Shown here: positions 38,601-51,500 of the stretch, piece after piece | Position numbering within the stretch: the first letter of the stretch is position 1 | How the letters are laid out: each line of letters opens with the position of its first letter | Source: Takifugu bimaculatus | Lineage: Eukaryota; Chordata; Actinopteri; Tetraodontiformes; Tetraodontidae | Reading direction: 5' to 3' | Assembly (NCBI GenBank): GCA_004026145.2 | Contig: CP034996.1 | Span: 4,689,081-4,753,080, forward strand | Length of the DNA: 64,000 nucleotides | Program-made: the position numbers and the translations under genes | Notes under the pieces: generated by a model | Told to the model about the DNA's origin: nothing | Database searches by the model: none | Seen by the model: the letters and a program-made list of their open reading frames with translations, nothing else

Positions 38601-40113
38601 GTCAGTCAGGGTTTGGGGCAGCTCTCCTCTCTGGTCTCTGGTCATCATGTCCTCCAGAACTATAGCAGCGATCCAGCAGAAAACTGGGATCAGACACATG
38701 ATGTGGAGGCTCCTGGAGGCCTTGATGTGTGAGATGATTCTCTTGGACCGATCTTCATCACTGAACCTCCTCCTGAAGTACTCCTCCTTCTGGGAGTCAG
38801 TGAAGCCTCGTACTTCTGTGATCCTGTCAACACACGAGGGAGGAATCTGATAGGCTGCTGCAGGTCTGGAGGTGATCCAGATGAGAGCTGAGGGAAGCAG
38901 GTTCCCCTGGATGAGGTTCATCAGGAGCACGCCAACGGACGATACTTGTGTGACATCAGAGATGAGCTGATGCTTGTTGAAACCCAGTGAAAATCTGCTT
39001 TCATCCAGGCCATCAAAGATGAACAGAAGTTTCCAGACAGTCAGATCTTCTGCTCTGATCTTCTGTAATGTTGGATGGAAAACATGAAGCAGTGAGAGAA
39101 GACTGTGCTGCTCATCTCTGATCAAGTTCAGCTCCCTGCATGAGAGCGGAAGCACCAGACTGATGTCTTGGTTCTCCAAACCTTCTGCCCAGTCCAGACT
39201 GAACTTCTGCACTGAGAAGGTTTTTCCAACGCCGGCGACACCGTTGGTCAGAACCACTCTGATGTGTCTCTGTTGCTCAGATAAGACTTTGAAGATGTCC
39301 TGGCACTTGATTGGAGTGTCCTGGATGTTCTTCTTGGAGGTTCTCTCAAGCTGTCTCACCTCATGTTGTGTGTCCACCTCCTCACTTTGTCCCTCAGTGA
39401 TGTAGAGCTCAGTGTAGATCTTGTTCAGCAGGGTTCCACTTCCTGCTTCATGAGTTCCTTCAGTCACATGTTCACATCTTCTCTTCAGACTCATCTTATG
39501 ACCTTCTATCACCTCCTGCAGATCACTTCCTGAACATAAGTAAACCAATGATTTCCATCTATAATAAATCATCAACACAACTCCAAATTCATGACATCAC
39601 AAATTAAATCTCATATTGAACAGTTTTACTTTGTTTGGGCTTCATTTCAGCATCTCCAGATCTGCTTCCAGATTGTGAACAAGAGGACTCTCCTGGTGGA
39701 GCTGCCTGGTCCCAGTTTGATAGGATGTGCTCCCCCCTCTCACTATGAAACACATCTCTATTAGTCCTTTGATTTATAGGATGAAAGAACCTGATCAAGA
39801 CTCAATATTGTTCCAGCATTTATGTCTGAATTCATCTTTCAGTTTAAACCTGATTCTTGTTTCTAATCAACAATATTCACATTAAGTCTGTAACTATATG
39901 ACTGTCTGAGGTTTAAGTGTTAAACATCTCCAATAATAAACTCACAACCTGCTGTTGTTAATGTGACTAACAGCTGCCACACAAACACATCATCACGCTT
40001 TAGTTTTCTTACATTTTGTCTGAACTTCTGAAGTTTATTCCTTTATCTTTGGACCGGTCACTCTTCAGGGACACACAGCTGGGCACTGTGGACTCTGCTC
40101 TGTCCTCGTCCAT
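29678..40113 (-). CDS. NLR-B: NLRC3-like FISNA-NACHT-LRR receptor
   Basis: Second tandem copy of the NLRC3-like gene, offset exactly 25,133 bp from NLR-A across the N-terminal exons. Exons in transcript order are 40013-40114, 39630-39742, 37750-39529, 36647-36823, 36363-36536, 33214-33387, 30776-30949, 30396-30569 and 29678-29864. Phases agree and give a 1017-residue frame from the ATG at 40111-40113 to the TAG at 29678-29680. It has one more LRR exon than NLR-A: the exon at 36363 has a close duplicate at 33214, and both read LDLVETxLKD, losing the conserved LRR asparagine. Two mobile elements sit in introns, a solo LTR at 32577-33168 and a LINE at 33659-36340. The C-terminus reads LETLIHGW. 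No stop or frameshift is seen. No B30.2, CARD or PYRIN domain is visible. Confidence 0.84.
32577..33168 (-). mobile_element. Solo LTR, 592 bp, in an NLR-B intron
   Basis: The element starts TGTTGG and ends CTCAACA, and is flanked by the 4 bp direct repeat CTAA (32573-32576 and 33169-33172). Removing it restores the sequence found in units A and C (gtctaactagttac), which proves insertion. Read on the minus strand it has a TATAAAGG box roughly 380 bp from its 5' end, so that is its probable orientation. No internal retroviral genes remain, so it is a solo LTR left by recombination. A 4 bp target duplication fits ERV or some Ty3 elements. Confidence 0.85.
33659..36340 (-). mobile_element. LINE (L2/CR1/Rex1-like), 5'-truncated and broken, in an NLR-B intron
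   Basis: Minus-strand non-LTR element ending in a (TAATC)n-type tail at 33659-33680. It has the last part of the endonuclease (TLDHVYSN and the catalytic SDHL motif, 35978-36292). A linker and reverse transcriptase follow, with INPRKAAGPDGIPGRVLRTC, VPQGCVMSPFL and FADDIT at about 34832-34846, then a C-terminal region with LVKKPHQRLFFLRTLKKHHL. The reading frame is interrupted by an in-frame TAG at 35978-35980 and by a frameshift just after FADDITVI (about 34811-34824). It is therefore inactive. The boundary with the LRR exon intron at about 36340-36358 is approximate. Confidence 0.87.
37750..39529 (-). CDS. NLR-B FISNA-NACHT exon
   Basis: A 1780 bp uninterrupted exon, the same length as in A and C. 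Walker A GVAGVGKT is at 39219-39242, with Walker B FIFDGLDES and the WITSRPAAA and VHLSVQEFLAA segments intact. It differs from A at scattered positions, for instance QDTVVIRQF in place of NDTAVINKF in the region after the winged helix, and LNLHLYITSDEG near the exon end. Clustered differences toward the C-terminal part suggest either faster change or gene conversion among paralogues there. Confidence 0.92.
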
Positions 40114-41467
40114 CCTGAGGAAACATCAGAAATAGTGATGAGACTGTGATGAAGGTAAATAATCTGTAGAGGCTGGAGTTAAATAATCCCAATTCACTGC
40201 ATTTTTATCAAACAGGAACATTTCTAATCCATTCTGGATAACAACTGAATCAATAAATCAATGATGTCTCTGTATCATTTTCATGTTTTCAGAGTTTAAG
40301 CTGCTTTTTTTAACTGTTCCCTGCAGTGAGAAAAGAACTGGCACCTTTTCCAGCCCCTCATCCTGCAGCACTGAATGTGCTCTAAAGTTCTTTCCAGAGC
40401 AAACGTCTCTGCACTTGCAGCAACATGTTGTAGTCATGGATCCGTGAGGAGAACCGGATACAGGAAACGCCCCCACTTTGATCCCAAAACCCAACTGGTG
40501 GCCAACGGTGGTCCGGCAACGACGGGGACGCTGGTCCATCGGGCCCACAACACTGGTTTTCCACAGGCCAACATGGTGAAAGGACTGTCTTCAGCTCAGC
40601 CACTAAATTATCTGGTGCTACATAAACATACTAGTCAGGACTTTTTAACTTCCCTCCTTTGTTCCCCTCTTCAATTATTTCTATGATCCAAGTCCTCAAA
40701 GATCACTGCTCTATTTAAAATAGATGAAAGAAATGACACCCACTCCTGCATTTCTTTCACTGTGGTTCCACAACATAGAACAATAAACCACTGGGAGAAG
40801 ACGTGCAACATGAACCCAAAATCCTGTTGGTGTCCTGTGATCCTGTGTGGATTTAGTTATTTAGTTTATTGTCTTAAATTGGTACGGCTGAGAGATGCTA
40901 ACTTGCACACGATTAGATGTTGTTTGACAGGTAATATCAAAACATCCAGCTGAGACCTGGACTGTTGAACAACTCTAATAACTCTAAGAGCTTTTCACCT
41001 GTCACAAAAACATTTTAAAATGTTGTTAATACCTGTTAAGACTCTCTAACAACGGTAACAGCATAATACTCACTTTACACTCACCTTGTCACAGAATACT
41101 TTCACTTTTAAAACCTAATCAGCAGCTTTATGGCGTATATATTACTACCATTAAAGCGTTCTGGGAGGGTTTAAAGTTCTTTTAGGATCAGTAGCAAAGA
41201 GCAGAAACATAAACTGAACTTCACTTAGAAAGACTATTCAACTATAACTAAAGCCAGACTATAAGAAAGTTAAATAAGACCAATTCATTTATAATGTATA
41301 ACGATGTTTTGTGCTAAAACTAAATATGAAGTCTTGTTGAATTTTCTTAAGCCAAGAATTCTTCAGCTCTATGCAGCTCTTCAATAGTCACAAAAATGTT
41401 TTAAATCTTGATTTTATCTCCAAACACAACTGTCAATTCTTTTCAATAATGCTCTTCGTTTACTCAC

Positions 41468-41505
41468 CTTGTCGGTCTTCAGTCTTCCTGCTCAGTCTGA
41501 ACGGA
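41468..41505 (-). promoter_or_regulatory. Probable 5' untranslated exon of NLR-B
   Basis: Same exon end and GTGAGT donor as at 16235 in unit A. Upstream of it (higher coordinates) unit B lacks the candidate LTR found in A and C and has a different sequence of about 180 bp, so the promoter region of NLR-B may differ from those of its sisters. Confidence 0.45.
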
Positions 41506-41689
41506 AAACTTTTACCTTTCCTTTTTCCTCTGTTAATGAACAACTTTATGGCTGTTGATTTATATTCCACTACTATAAAAGCATTCTGGGAGGGTTCAAG
41601 ATGAAAAGTTGTTTTGCTATTTTAATGCCCTAAATATGTTTTTGCATTTAAATTAAAACTGACTAACTTAGTTAAATAAATAAATTAGA

Positions 41690-43289
41690 TTTATGATGCT
41701 TCACAGATTTAGAAAGACTTGTAAAAGCAGCATATTTCTGCAGCCCTGGAGTCCAGGAGGAGCAGCAGAGGTCAGAATGTGTCGGAGCGCGTTTAACTAT
41801 TGTCTGCGGTTCCACGCGTGTCCACCCGGTGGCGGTAAAGCACCACATGATATTTCTCCTTTATGGAGCTTTAAATCTTCACCTGTCGCTCCCTTTAAGC
41901 TCTAAACTTTGCGGTTCTGTGTGTATTTTGTTGGTTTGAATATTTTTGATGAATTCTGATGACGACTGAAACTGTCAATGACCAATAGAAAGTTCGTCCA
42001 TTTTTCTACTGCGTCACACATTTTCATTATTTGTCATTTTTGGGTCTAAACTGGGCCAGTTCTGTGAGCTGTTTTGCTTTTTCTGTGCACCAGATGTTCC
42101 AGGCAGGTTCCATCATCGGACACAGACGGAGACAGGTCACGTGACAACAGTCAGCCTTTAGTTCTTTATTACAGGAGGATCTGGTTTATATACAGACACG
42201 AATCTGCAAAATACTAAAAAGTTTATCAACCCAAAGTACTAAAAAGTCTACATCCACGCACACGTGTGTATTAAGTGTTTATACACACGTGTGCGCGTAC
42301 GTGCACACTGTATATTGATCTAATAACTGTTAGTTTCTAAAACAGCAAAGTAGAGTCACTGAGGCACGGCTTCACCTCCTTTACACCGAGGTTTCCCTGA
42401 GCAGGTGTGATGAACTGTTGCAGAAGGAAAAGCATGGAACATGTTAATAACCGGACACAACAACACTCAGGTTTATTGTCTGACGGCATCAGTGTCTCTG
42501 GTTGCATCTGTCTGAGGAGCATTGTGAAACCAGGAGCAGTGTAAATGAGGGCGGGGGGGCAGTGAGTGGATGCTGCATTCATCAAACACACAATAGTCAG
42601 AAGAGAAGAAGGAAGAACAGAAGCCCGTGTTCCTCAGTGTTGGTGTGGACGCCTGTTTGGAGGAGCAGGAAGCAGGCTGGACTCTTCCAGCTGGCTTTAA
42701 TGCCACTTCTCTTCTGAGAACCTCCCAGCAGCTTTCTCTTCACCATCTTTTTACGCTGAAGGTTTCTGATCATTTCAGGTCAGATGTTCTTGGACTGAGG
42801 TTAAACATGTTTGTTCTTGTGCTCGGAGCGAACCGACGATCCTCTAAAGTCAGGCATCCTAAAGGTGGATGTTTTCTGAGGCCTGGAGGCTTTAAAGTGG
42901 CGCTTTTACCCACTTGTCCTCGTTCTGTTGGAAACTTGATCCAAAAACCTTTTCTGGAGCTTCATGTTCTGCTTTTTTGAAGGAATGAAATGGTTTCATC
43001 AGCGCTGCCGGGGGCTGAGCAGGCTTCATAGATCTGAAGCTCTGAGATCCTTTAAAGATCTCCTGGAATCAGCAGATGGGGGTTTGATCAAAAACTGTAA
43101 GAATCAGTCAAGCTATCAAATCTTGACTCAGTCCAAGCGTGAACCAGTCCATCCAGAGCTGATTATGGCTCAGCCAGGAGGAAAGCACGGCCTGGGGGGG
43201 TTCATATGGAGCAGGCACACTCTGGCTCTATTGCTACTGAAAACAGCCCTTCAGCACAGCAGCCTGGAATACAGTTCTGGAGAACACCT
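41690..43289. other. Duplicated upstream block, copy B
   Basis: Collinear with 16640-18285 in unit A. It includes the minus-strand poly(A) signal (complement of 'tttatt' near 42165) and the exon-like forward segment at about 43000-43097, where the donor reads 'gtaagaatc'. No gene recognised. Confidence 0.4.
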
Positions 43290-43672
43290 GTTCCCAACAG
43301 AACCTGTTTAAAACGGGACCAGTAAAGATGCCCGGCGTGACCACGACCACGGGGAGGGGGGGGGGAGAGACAGGCGGTAACGCCGCTGCCCACCGATTCA
43401 CCTGGAAACAACAAAAACCCCAGCAGCTTGGACCCAATATGGCAGCGTGTTCCTCAGAAACGCTCCTCAAACTCTCCCCACAGCTTCATTGCTAAACAGG
43501 ATTTGGGTTTTTTGTCCGTGCTAAATGGAAAGTGTTTGTCCTTTGGTGGTCCAACAGGACCACGATTTGGATGGATGGATGATTTGATGTTATTGAGAAT
43601 AAAAACAGCTGAAAATGGAAGCGGAGATGTTTCAGAGCACCAGAGTTCAGAAAGAGTTTCTAATCAAACACC
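43290..43672 (+). repeat. Unit-edge repeat L, copy 4
   Basis: Copy of 1-435 with a shortened G-run. Its right end passes without interruption into the intron before the first surviving exon of chrnd pseudogene 2. Confidence 0.85.
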
Positions 43673-43815
43673 GCCTTTATCTTTCAAAATATGGTTTCAA
43701 CCCCTTTAACATGATCAAATAGTCATAACAATGAACAAGTATCACTTGTCCTGTTATTTATACTTGAATTCGTTATGTTTAATACATTTCCGTGTGTGTA
43801 CAACCACCTCCTCAG

Positions 43816-46526
43816 CAACGATGCCCAATTCAACGTGGCCTACTACTGCAACGTTCTGGTGGATTCAACAGGTCTCTGCTACTGGTCACCACCCGCCATC
43901 TTCAGATCGTCCTGCTCCATCAGCGTCAAATATTTCCCCTTTGACTGGCAGAACTGCACGCTCAAATTCACGTATGCACGGGCAGGATTTTTCATTGTTG
44001 TTTGAAACGCAGACAAACTCTGACATGATGTTTTAAACTGAGCTGAGTCAAGATTTTATAGAATCTAAACACATATGAGAGGAGAAAAAGGTGCAAAAAT
44101 AAAATGCACGGTGCAGCTAAACTCTCCCAGTAGGAAAACAGGCTTTTTAAATTCTGAACTGCATTTCCCATGTTGCCTTGCAGCTCTCTAACGTACAATG
44201 CCAAAGAGATCAGGTTGCTCCTGAAGGAAGACATAGTCATTGAAACCAAGTGGACGGTTGAATGGATCATTATTGATCCTGCAAGCTTTACAGGTAACCA
44301 AGTAAATATTCATTTCCATTTATTTTTATTTTTTACTGCATACAGTCCTGGAGCTTGTTGGGGACTTTCAGTGTACTGGATGCTGTTGATACATGCAGAG
44401 AAGTTGTTTTCCCCAGAGCCTGAGCCTTCAGACTGGCTGCAGCTCCAACCAGACTGACAGTCATAACTTCATCACTTGTGTCTGAACTCTGGCTTTGACC
44501 AACAGAGAATGGTGAGTGGGAGATCGTCCACCGACCCGCCAAGAGAAACACCTACAAACACATTCCCATGGAGAGCAACAAGCATCAGGACATCACCTTC
44601 TACCTGGTCATCAGACGCAAACCTCTCTTCTACGTGGTCAACATCATCATCATCCCCTGCGTGCTCATCTCCTTCCTGGCCTCGCTGGTCTACTACCTGC
44701 CCGCAGACAGTCAGTGCAGAGTCACAGAACGTACTGAAGCCAGCGTCAGGCAGATTAACAGTCTGGGACCTTTTCAGAATCACAACTACATGAACTGAGT
44801 TAACCTTCAGCAGCACCCAAAGAATCAGACATTATAGCTGAATATCACGTCAGCACGGGACAACACAGCTAATAAAGCAGCAAACATCGGTAGTGGGCGG
44901 AGCTGAGGGGCCGCCATTAATGGAGAAACATTAATTAGCTCCCCAACAGATTTTTGAATATATTTTATAAAGGATAATAAAAATGTTTGTGTGTGTGTGT
45001 AGGTGGTGAGAAGATGACACTGTCCATCTTGGTGCTGCTTGCTCAGTCTGTCTTCCTACTCTTGATCTCTCAAAGGCTCCAGAAACATCCACGTCCGTTC
45101 CTCTTATTGTGAAGTAGGTAAACGCACCATTTACTCCACATCACTTTAACTCTGAATCAGATATATTCTGCTTCTCCAAACTATATATACATTAGGGCTG
45201 CAGAACCAGGTGACAACCGGCTGAGATTTAAAAAATGGAAAACATCTGAGTGTGTTTGTGTGTTGAAGATATTTGATGTTCATCATGGTGGTGGTGACGG
45301 TGGTGGTGCTGAACTGTGTGGTCGTCCTCAACCTCCACTTCAGGACGCCGAGCACGCACGTCATGTCTGAGTGGACCAAACAGGTAAGACACACACATCC
45401 TGTTGTGCCTTTGTTGAACAGATGATCATCAGGATATATGAACATATGACTGAATAACATGAAAGAGGATATATGAACATATGATTTAATAACATATGAA
45501 AGAGGATATATGAACATGTGACTGAATAACATGAAAGAGGATATATGAACATATGACTTAATAACATATGAAAGAGGATATATGAACATGTGACTTAATA
45601 ACATATGAAAGAGGATATATGAACATGTGACTGAATAACATATGAAAGAGGATATATGAACATGTGACTGAATAACATATGAAAGAGGATATATGAACCT
45701 ATGACTTAATAACATATGAAAGAGGATATATGAACCTATGACTTAATAACATATGAAAGAGGATATATGAACATGTGGTTTTCCCACTAAAACACACACA
45801 CATACACACATCAGTATCAGTGTTCCAAATCCTGTTTTCTTTTTCTGCCAGCTCTTCCTCCAGCGATTACCCCACATCTTGCGCATGTCCCGCCCTGCTG
45901 AGGCAGAGCCGTACTGGGATGGAGCGTTACCGTGGCGATCCAGCTCAGTGGGCTACATTGCCTCGGCTGAGGAGTACGACAGTGTGAAGTCCTGCAGTGA
46001 GCTGATGTTTGAGAAACAGTCTGGGAGACACGGACTGGTGACCCGAGTCACACACGCTGCCAGGACGTTTCCAGAAACATTTAAACACATGAGATATAGA
46101 AGCATCAGTAGCTTCATTTGAGTTCTGAGCTTTGGTGTCTGTGTGGAGCTGTGAAACCACAAGAAGAGGGAGGAGCCATCAGCTGTACGCAGAGATCAAG
46201 CCGGCTGTGGATGGAGCCACTACATCATTAAACACATGCGCAACAAGAACGACTACAATGAGCTCAGAGGGTTCAAACAGAGTCCTCAACCCAAAGTCTG
46301 ATTTAAAAAGATCAAAAGTGGCGTAAATGTCTGGTCCTGACAGGAGAAGGATAACTGGAGCGGCATCGCTCGTACAGTAGACCCACTCTGCCTCTTCCTG
46401 GTTACCCCGGTGATGACCTTTGGCACCGTAATCATCTTTCTGAGGGGAATCTGTAACCAACCTCCTCATCTGCCCTTCAAAGGAGCCCCGCATGACTCCA
46501 GAGAGGAGAACCCACGCCTGCTGTGA
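43816..46526 (+). pseudogene. chrnd pseudogene 2, 5'-truncated
   Basis: Sister of pseudogene 1 with the 3' half retained. Exons: 43816-43971 (Cys-loop with FPFDWQNC), 44184-44293, 44506-44709 (TM1, one extra isoleucine codon), 45003-45117 (TM2), 45269-45383 (TM3), and 45851 to about 46070. The last reads MSRPAE, RSSSVGYIASAEEY and SELMFEKQSGRHGL, a delta-subunit loop signature. Then come about 46183-46258 (EIKPAVDGA) and 46344-46526 (DNWSGIARTVD, TM4 VTPVMTFGTVIIFL, stop TGA). Defects are the same one-base deletion in the TM2 exon as pseudogene 1, a further one-base deletion after KPAVDGA, missing donors after the last two internal exons, and absent 5' exons. Not functional as a channel subunit. 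Confidence 0.88.
45428..45770. repeat. Minisatellite of about 37 bp in chrnd pseudogene 2
   Basis: About nine copies of the same unit as at 28950-29369, in the intron after the TM3 exon, including some shorter units (e.g. 'aacatgaaag' for 'aacatatgaaag'). The two arrays differ in copy number and variant order. Confidence 0.92.
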
Positions 46527-48180
46527 TGCTCACACACAGCCAGGGCTTTTTCCATCGCCATCGTTTCTCTGGGGGAAATGTTGCATTTCTTTATCTTGAT
46601 AACAACAAATCTTTAGTTTGTTCTATAGGAGCTCCATATGTTTAGTGTCAAAGACTTCTTAGATTGTGTTCATTGCTGGCACATAAAGAAAAATGCTTTG
46701 ATTTTACTAACGTGACACAAACCTATCTCAACACTGTTTTTTATATCCTCTATATTATTTTGCGTAGTCTGTGTAACTGTTGTGCTTTATTTCTGCTGGC
46801 TTCTTTAATGGGATGTAAACCAGCCTGACATAATACCAGTTGAGTGCTTTATTTTATGTTGCCAAAGGTTTAAAAACAGCCTGACAGAATAAGAAATTGT
46901 GAAAATTTAGAGGATGAATATTACCTGGTGGTATCTGATCTTGAATGGCAAATTTTTGAGTATTTTATAGGGAAGTGAAATAATGTTTGGACCTCTTATC
47001 AGGCAAAGAGAAAGTTGTTAAGAACTGCTCTAAAAACACCACCTCAGGGGGACTATATCCAAATCTCTCCCTTTACTGATGGGACGTTGAAACGTCAATA
47101 CGTGGATTCATACATTTAGAACTGGACGTTGCACCAGAACTGGAAGCACGGACTGATACATTTTCAACAGCGGTCCTGCTTCAGCCCTCCGGGGTTTAAT
47201 AACAAAATACGAAAAATACGGAAATTTTAATTTTGGAAACATTGTTGTCGGTTGTTCGACTTGCCGGCTTTCGCTAAATTGCTAAATACGCGCTAGCATG
47301 CATGTTTAAGCTATCGTAGTGGTATATTTTACCATGCCCGCGCCCTATAATCCGGAGCGCCTGATGTATGTGTTAAATACAGAAACAGCACCGTAACTGA
47401 GGCTGCACCTTTTAATACGGTGCGCCCTTTGGTCGCGAACATACGGTATATAGAACATAGGGCACGTTTGTGCGTGATATCACTCCGCGTCTGCACAACG
47501 ACCACAACCTCCTATCTTTAGTATTGCTGCGCCAACTGGTGGTCTTTTGGGTTGAGGATCACGGTGATCTATATGTACCTATATGTAGCTATAGCGTCAT
47601 TGGCCTCCACTCCAGCCACTCCTGGTAGTTCCTCAAAAACACTGAGTTTCTAGTGGATGCACAATCTGTGGAAGCCAACATCGAAACTTCTGAAGAGCCA
47701 AAGTTCTCGCAACAAAAATATAGTCCCCAATTAGGTTGTTTTGTTATCACACGACCCCGTCCCCATTATCTTAAGAGAATATAAAAGAATGAGTGGAGAC
47801 AGAAGAGAGAATGAGACGTTTTTGGCGCGTGTCGCTCTTGATTTAGTGTTTATTTTTGCAGTAAACTTAAAGGAGGCCTTTTCCCTTTATGTTTGATTAA
47901 ATTTAAGCTGATATTCCATTCTTGACATCTTTAAATTTACAGGATTCATGGGAGATTTATTTGGTCATTTTGCTTCTTTTTATTTCCTATTTCCCACATT
48001 TATTCATAGTTTTTATTAGATTGCAATAAATCCTATAACATTGAACAGACTGACTAAAGTCAAATGAGCTGCGGTTCCCACCGATAGCCGTCATTCTGAT
48101 GGGTTTTTGCTGGCTGCAGCTGAAATATTCCAATGCTCCATGTCACAGAGACAGTAAATACTAAACCCTAAAGATTCTGA
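46527..48180. other. Spacer between chrnd pseudogene 2 and unit C
   Basis: Single-copy in this window. It is the 3' flank of the chrnd relic, then AT-rich sequence. I see no gene. Unit-duplicated sequence resumes at about 48188 ('aaaatagtaacgt'). Confidence 0.55.
47325..47445. mobile_element. Possible non-autonomous DNA transposon fragment
   Basis: Contains the words 'ataatccggagcgcc' and, inverted-like, 'ttttaatacggtgcgcc' about 80 bp apart. This resembles a dispersed vertebrate repeat with CCGGTGCGCC motifs. No transposase or target duplication is visible. Weak call. Confidence 0.25.
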
Positions 48181-48506
48181 AGGCATGATGTAAAATAGTA
48201 ACGTATAATACAGACATTTGAAGAGACAATTAAGAGAATGTTTCCATGCTTCTAAGAGTGGCCGAGGAGCCATTTAGAACTTTATAAAGATGCATTGTGT
48301 GATACCAGGAACTCATTTAACTTCAAGGCGAAGCTGCTTCTGCTTTGTCGACCATCGACTGATCTCCTGAAAGTCCACCAGCGCTTTTTAAAAACTGAAT
48401 TCTTCATCTATGGAGGGAGTAGACGGCAGATGTTTCCACAGATGCTCTTCACCAGTGGTCAGTGAGTGATGCAGCAGATGAGCGGGAGTTGACTGGCTTC
48501 AACCAG

Positions 48507-51500
48507 CTACTGACCCAATGTCTCCAGCCCATAGTGTGGATTCTCTACGAGATCAGACAGCAGCTTCACTCCTGAATCCTGCAGCTGGTTCTGACTCAGG
48601 TCCAGTTTTCTGAGATGGGAGGGATTGGACCTCAGCGCCGAGGCCAGAGAGTCACAGCTGATCTCTGATAAGCTGCAGTACCTTAATCTAAATAAAGAAG
48701 GGAAACTTTTATAAGGTTATAAGTGAAACCAGTATTAATCTGAAAGGTTAATCAAAGGCATGATCTGTAAATATTTAATTTAGTTACAGGTTAAAAAATG
48801 ATAGTAATATGTAATTACCACAATTCCAACCTCTCAGGTTTGCACTGTTCCAGAGGAGAATATATATTGTTCTGGCCCTCACTCTTCCCAGGTTCTCCAC
48901 CTCTTTCCCTCCCATCTCATCATGGAGATCCATCTCACCTGTGGCTCATCTTTAAAGGCACAACCTGTCTTAGATGACTTCCTGTCTCCCTCACCATCTC
49001 CCTCCTCGTTGGCTGGTGTCTACCAGGCACCCTCACCTAGTTTTGTCTCATTTTGGTTACCATCTGTCGGCTTTTTCATTGTCCTTAAATCAATTTATCA
49101 TGAATAAGTGGTCCCCGTGTGGCCCTCCCTCCTGAAGGAACTGGGCACAACACACACACTCAGAAAGTGTGAGGACCCTCGGATGGAATAATGGACATTT
49201 TTGAGAATGGTGTTTACCTCAGAGTTTCCAGTCGGCAGTTTGGATCCTGGAGAAAACCACAGAGCAGCTTCACTCCTGAATCCTGCAGATCGTTGTTGCT
49301 GAGGTCCAGTTCTCTGAGACGGGAGGGATTGGACCTCAGCGCCGAGGCCAGAGAGTCACAGCTGATCTCTGATAAACTGCAGTCACTCAATCTGAAAAAT
49401 GCAGGATGAGGTTATACGGTGCGGGTCTGCATGTTATCTGCGTCAGAACTAAACCTACGTTAGTTCTTAGTTGGGTCAGACCTGAATTCACGATATTACA
49501 AGGAATTCTTTTAATGTGGTGCATCACAGCAGTGTTGAGAACAGCCTCACTTCACCATCTTAGCAGCTGGTATATAGGTAGAAAAATGAAGACTGACCTG
49601 AGCCTCTCCAGTTTACAGTTTGGACTCTCCAGTCCAGAACAGAGCCGCTTCACTCCTGAATCCTGCAGCTGGTTCCAACTCAGGTCCAGTTTTCTGAGAT
49701 GGGAGGGACTGGACCTCAGCGCCGAGGCCAGAGAGCCACAGCTGATCTCTGATAAACTGCAGCGCTCTAATCTAAATAAAGAAGGGAAACTTTTATAAGG
49801 TTATAAGTGAAACCAGTATTCATCTGAAAGGTTAATCAAAGGCATGATCTGTAAATATTTAATTTAGTTACAGGTTAAAAAAATGATAGTAATATGTAAT
49901 TACCACAATTCCAACCTCTCAGGTTTGCACTGTTCCAAAGGAGAATCTATATTGTTCTGGCCCTCACTCTTCCCAGGTTCTCCACCTCTTTCCCTCCCAT
50001 CTCATCATGGAGATCCATCTCACCTGTGGCTCATCTTTAAAGGCACAACCTGTCTTAGATGACTTCCTGTCTCCCTCACCATCTCCCTCCTCGTTGGCTG
50101 GTGTCTACCAGGCACCCTCACCTAGTTTTGTCTAATTTTGGTTACCATCTGTGGGCTTTTTCATTGTCCTCAAATCAATTTATCATGAATAAGTGGTCCC
50201 CGTGTGGCCCTCCCTCCTGAAGGAACTGGGCACAACACACACACTCAGAAAGTGTGAGGACCCTCGGATGGACTAATGGACATTTTTGAGAATGGTGTTT
50301 ACCTCAGAGTTTCCAGTCGGCAGTTTGGAAAGTGGCGAAAACCACAGAGCAGCTTCACTCCTGAATCCTTCAGCTGGTTCCAACTCAAGTTCAGTTCTCT
50401 GAGATGGGAGGGATTGGACCTCAGCGCCGAGGCCAGAGAGCCACAGCTGATCTCTGATAAACTGCAGTAGTTTAATCTGAAAAATGCAGGATGAGGTTAT
50501 ACGGTGCAGGTCTGCATGTTATCTGCGTCAGTACTAAACCTACGTTAGTTCTTAGTTGGGTCAGACCTGAATTCACGATATTACAAGGAATGTTTTTAAT
50601 GTGGTGCATCACAGCAGTGTTGAGAACAGCCTCACTTCACCATCTTAGCAGCTGGTATATAGGTAGAAAAGTGAAGACTGACCTGAGCCTCTCCAGTTTA
50701 CAGTTTGGACTCTCCAGTCCAGAACAGAGCCGCTTCACTCCTGAATCCTGCAACATGTTGTGGCTCAGGTCCAGAACCCTCAGATGGGAGAGGTTGGACT
50801 TCAGAGCTGAGGCCACAGAATCACAGCTGGTCTCTGATAACCTGCAGCTACTTAGGCTAAATTAACAATTATTTTGAGAGAAGACAAATAAAAATCAACA
50901 TGTACCAGAGCAAAACACAGCTTACAAGCAATAAACCTCTGGTCCTGCACCGGCTTATCTGCCGTATGTTCCTATTTTGGGTTCTTTCAGGGCGGTTGGA
51001 CAAGATCTACAGCGTATGTAAAGTGTGTGTAGGTCAAAATACCTTCCAAGTTTGTAAGACCACATTTCTCAATAGCACTCAACTCTTGTCAGGAGTTGGG
51101 ACAAAGCGACCCACTCCTGATAGCTTGTGGGCGATGCTGCAGCGACCCTGCAATCCCTACACTCTCTGGTGAAACCAAATCAAAGGTTTTAGACACTGCT
51201 GGATGCTGGAAGGGTGGCTATAGTCTGGACGCATCGTTCCCCTGACTGTACATTTCTCCAACAATGATTGGCAGCTGGTGTCACTTGTTCTCCAGATGAG
51301 AGAAGGAAAGAGAGCCCCCCTACAGTGTGTTTGATTGCCCCACTGCAAGCTCAATGCTGCCAGAAAACATTGCAGGAGCATCAATTCCCCTCAGGGCATC
51401 AACAAGGACCTCAGGAAAAGGTGCAGCTGCGACCTACTAGAGACAAGCACACTGAGCTGAGATTCAAAGCCCTCTCCTCCCAAGAGAAGAGCTTGTTTGT

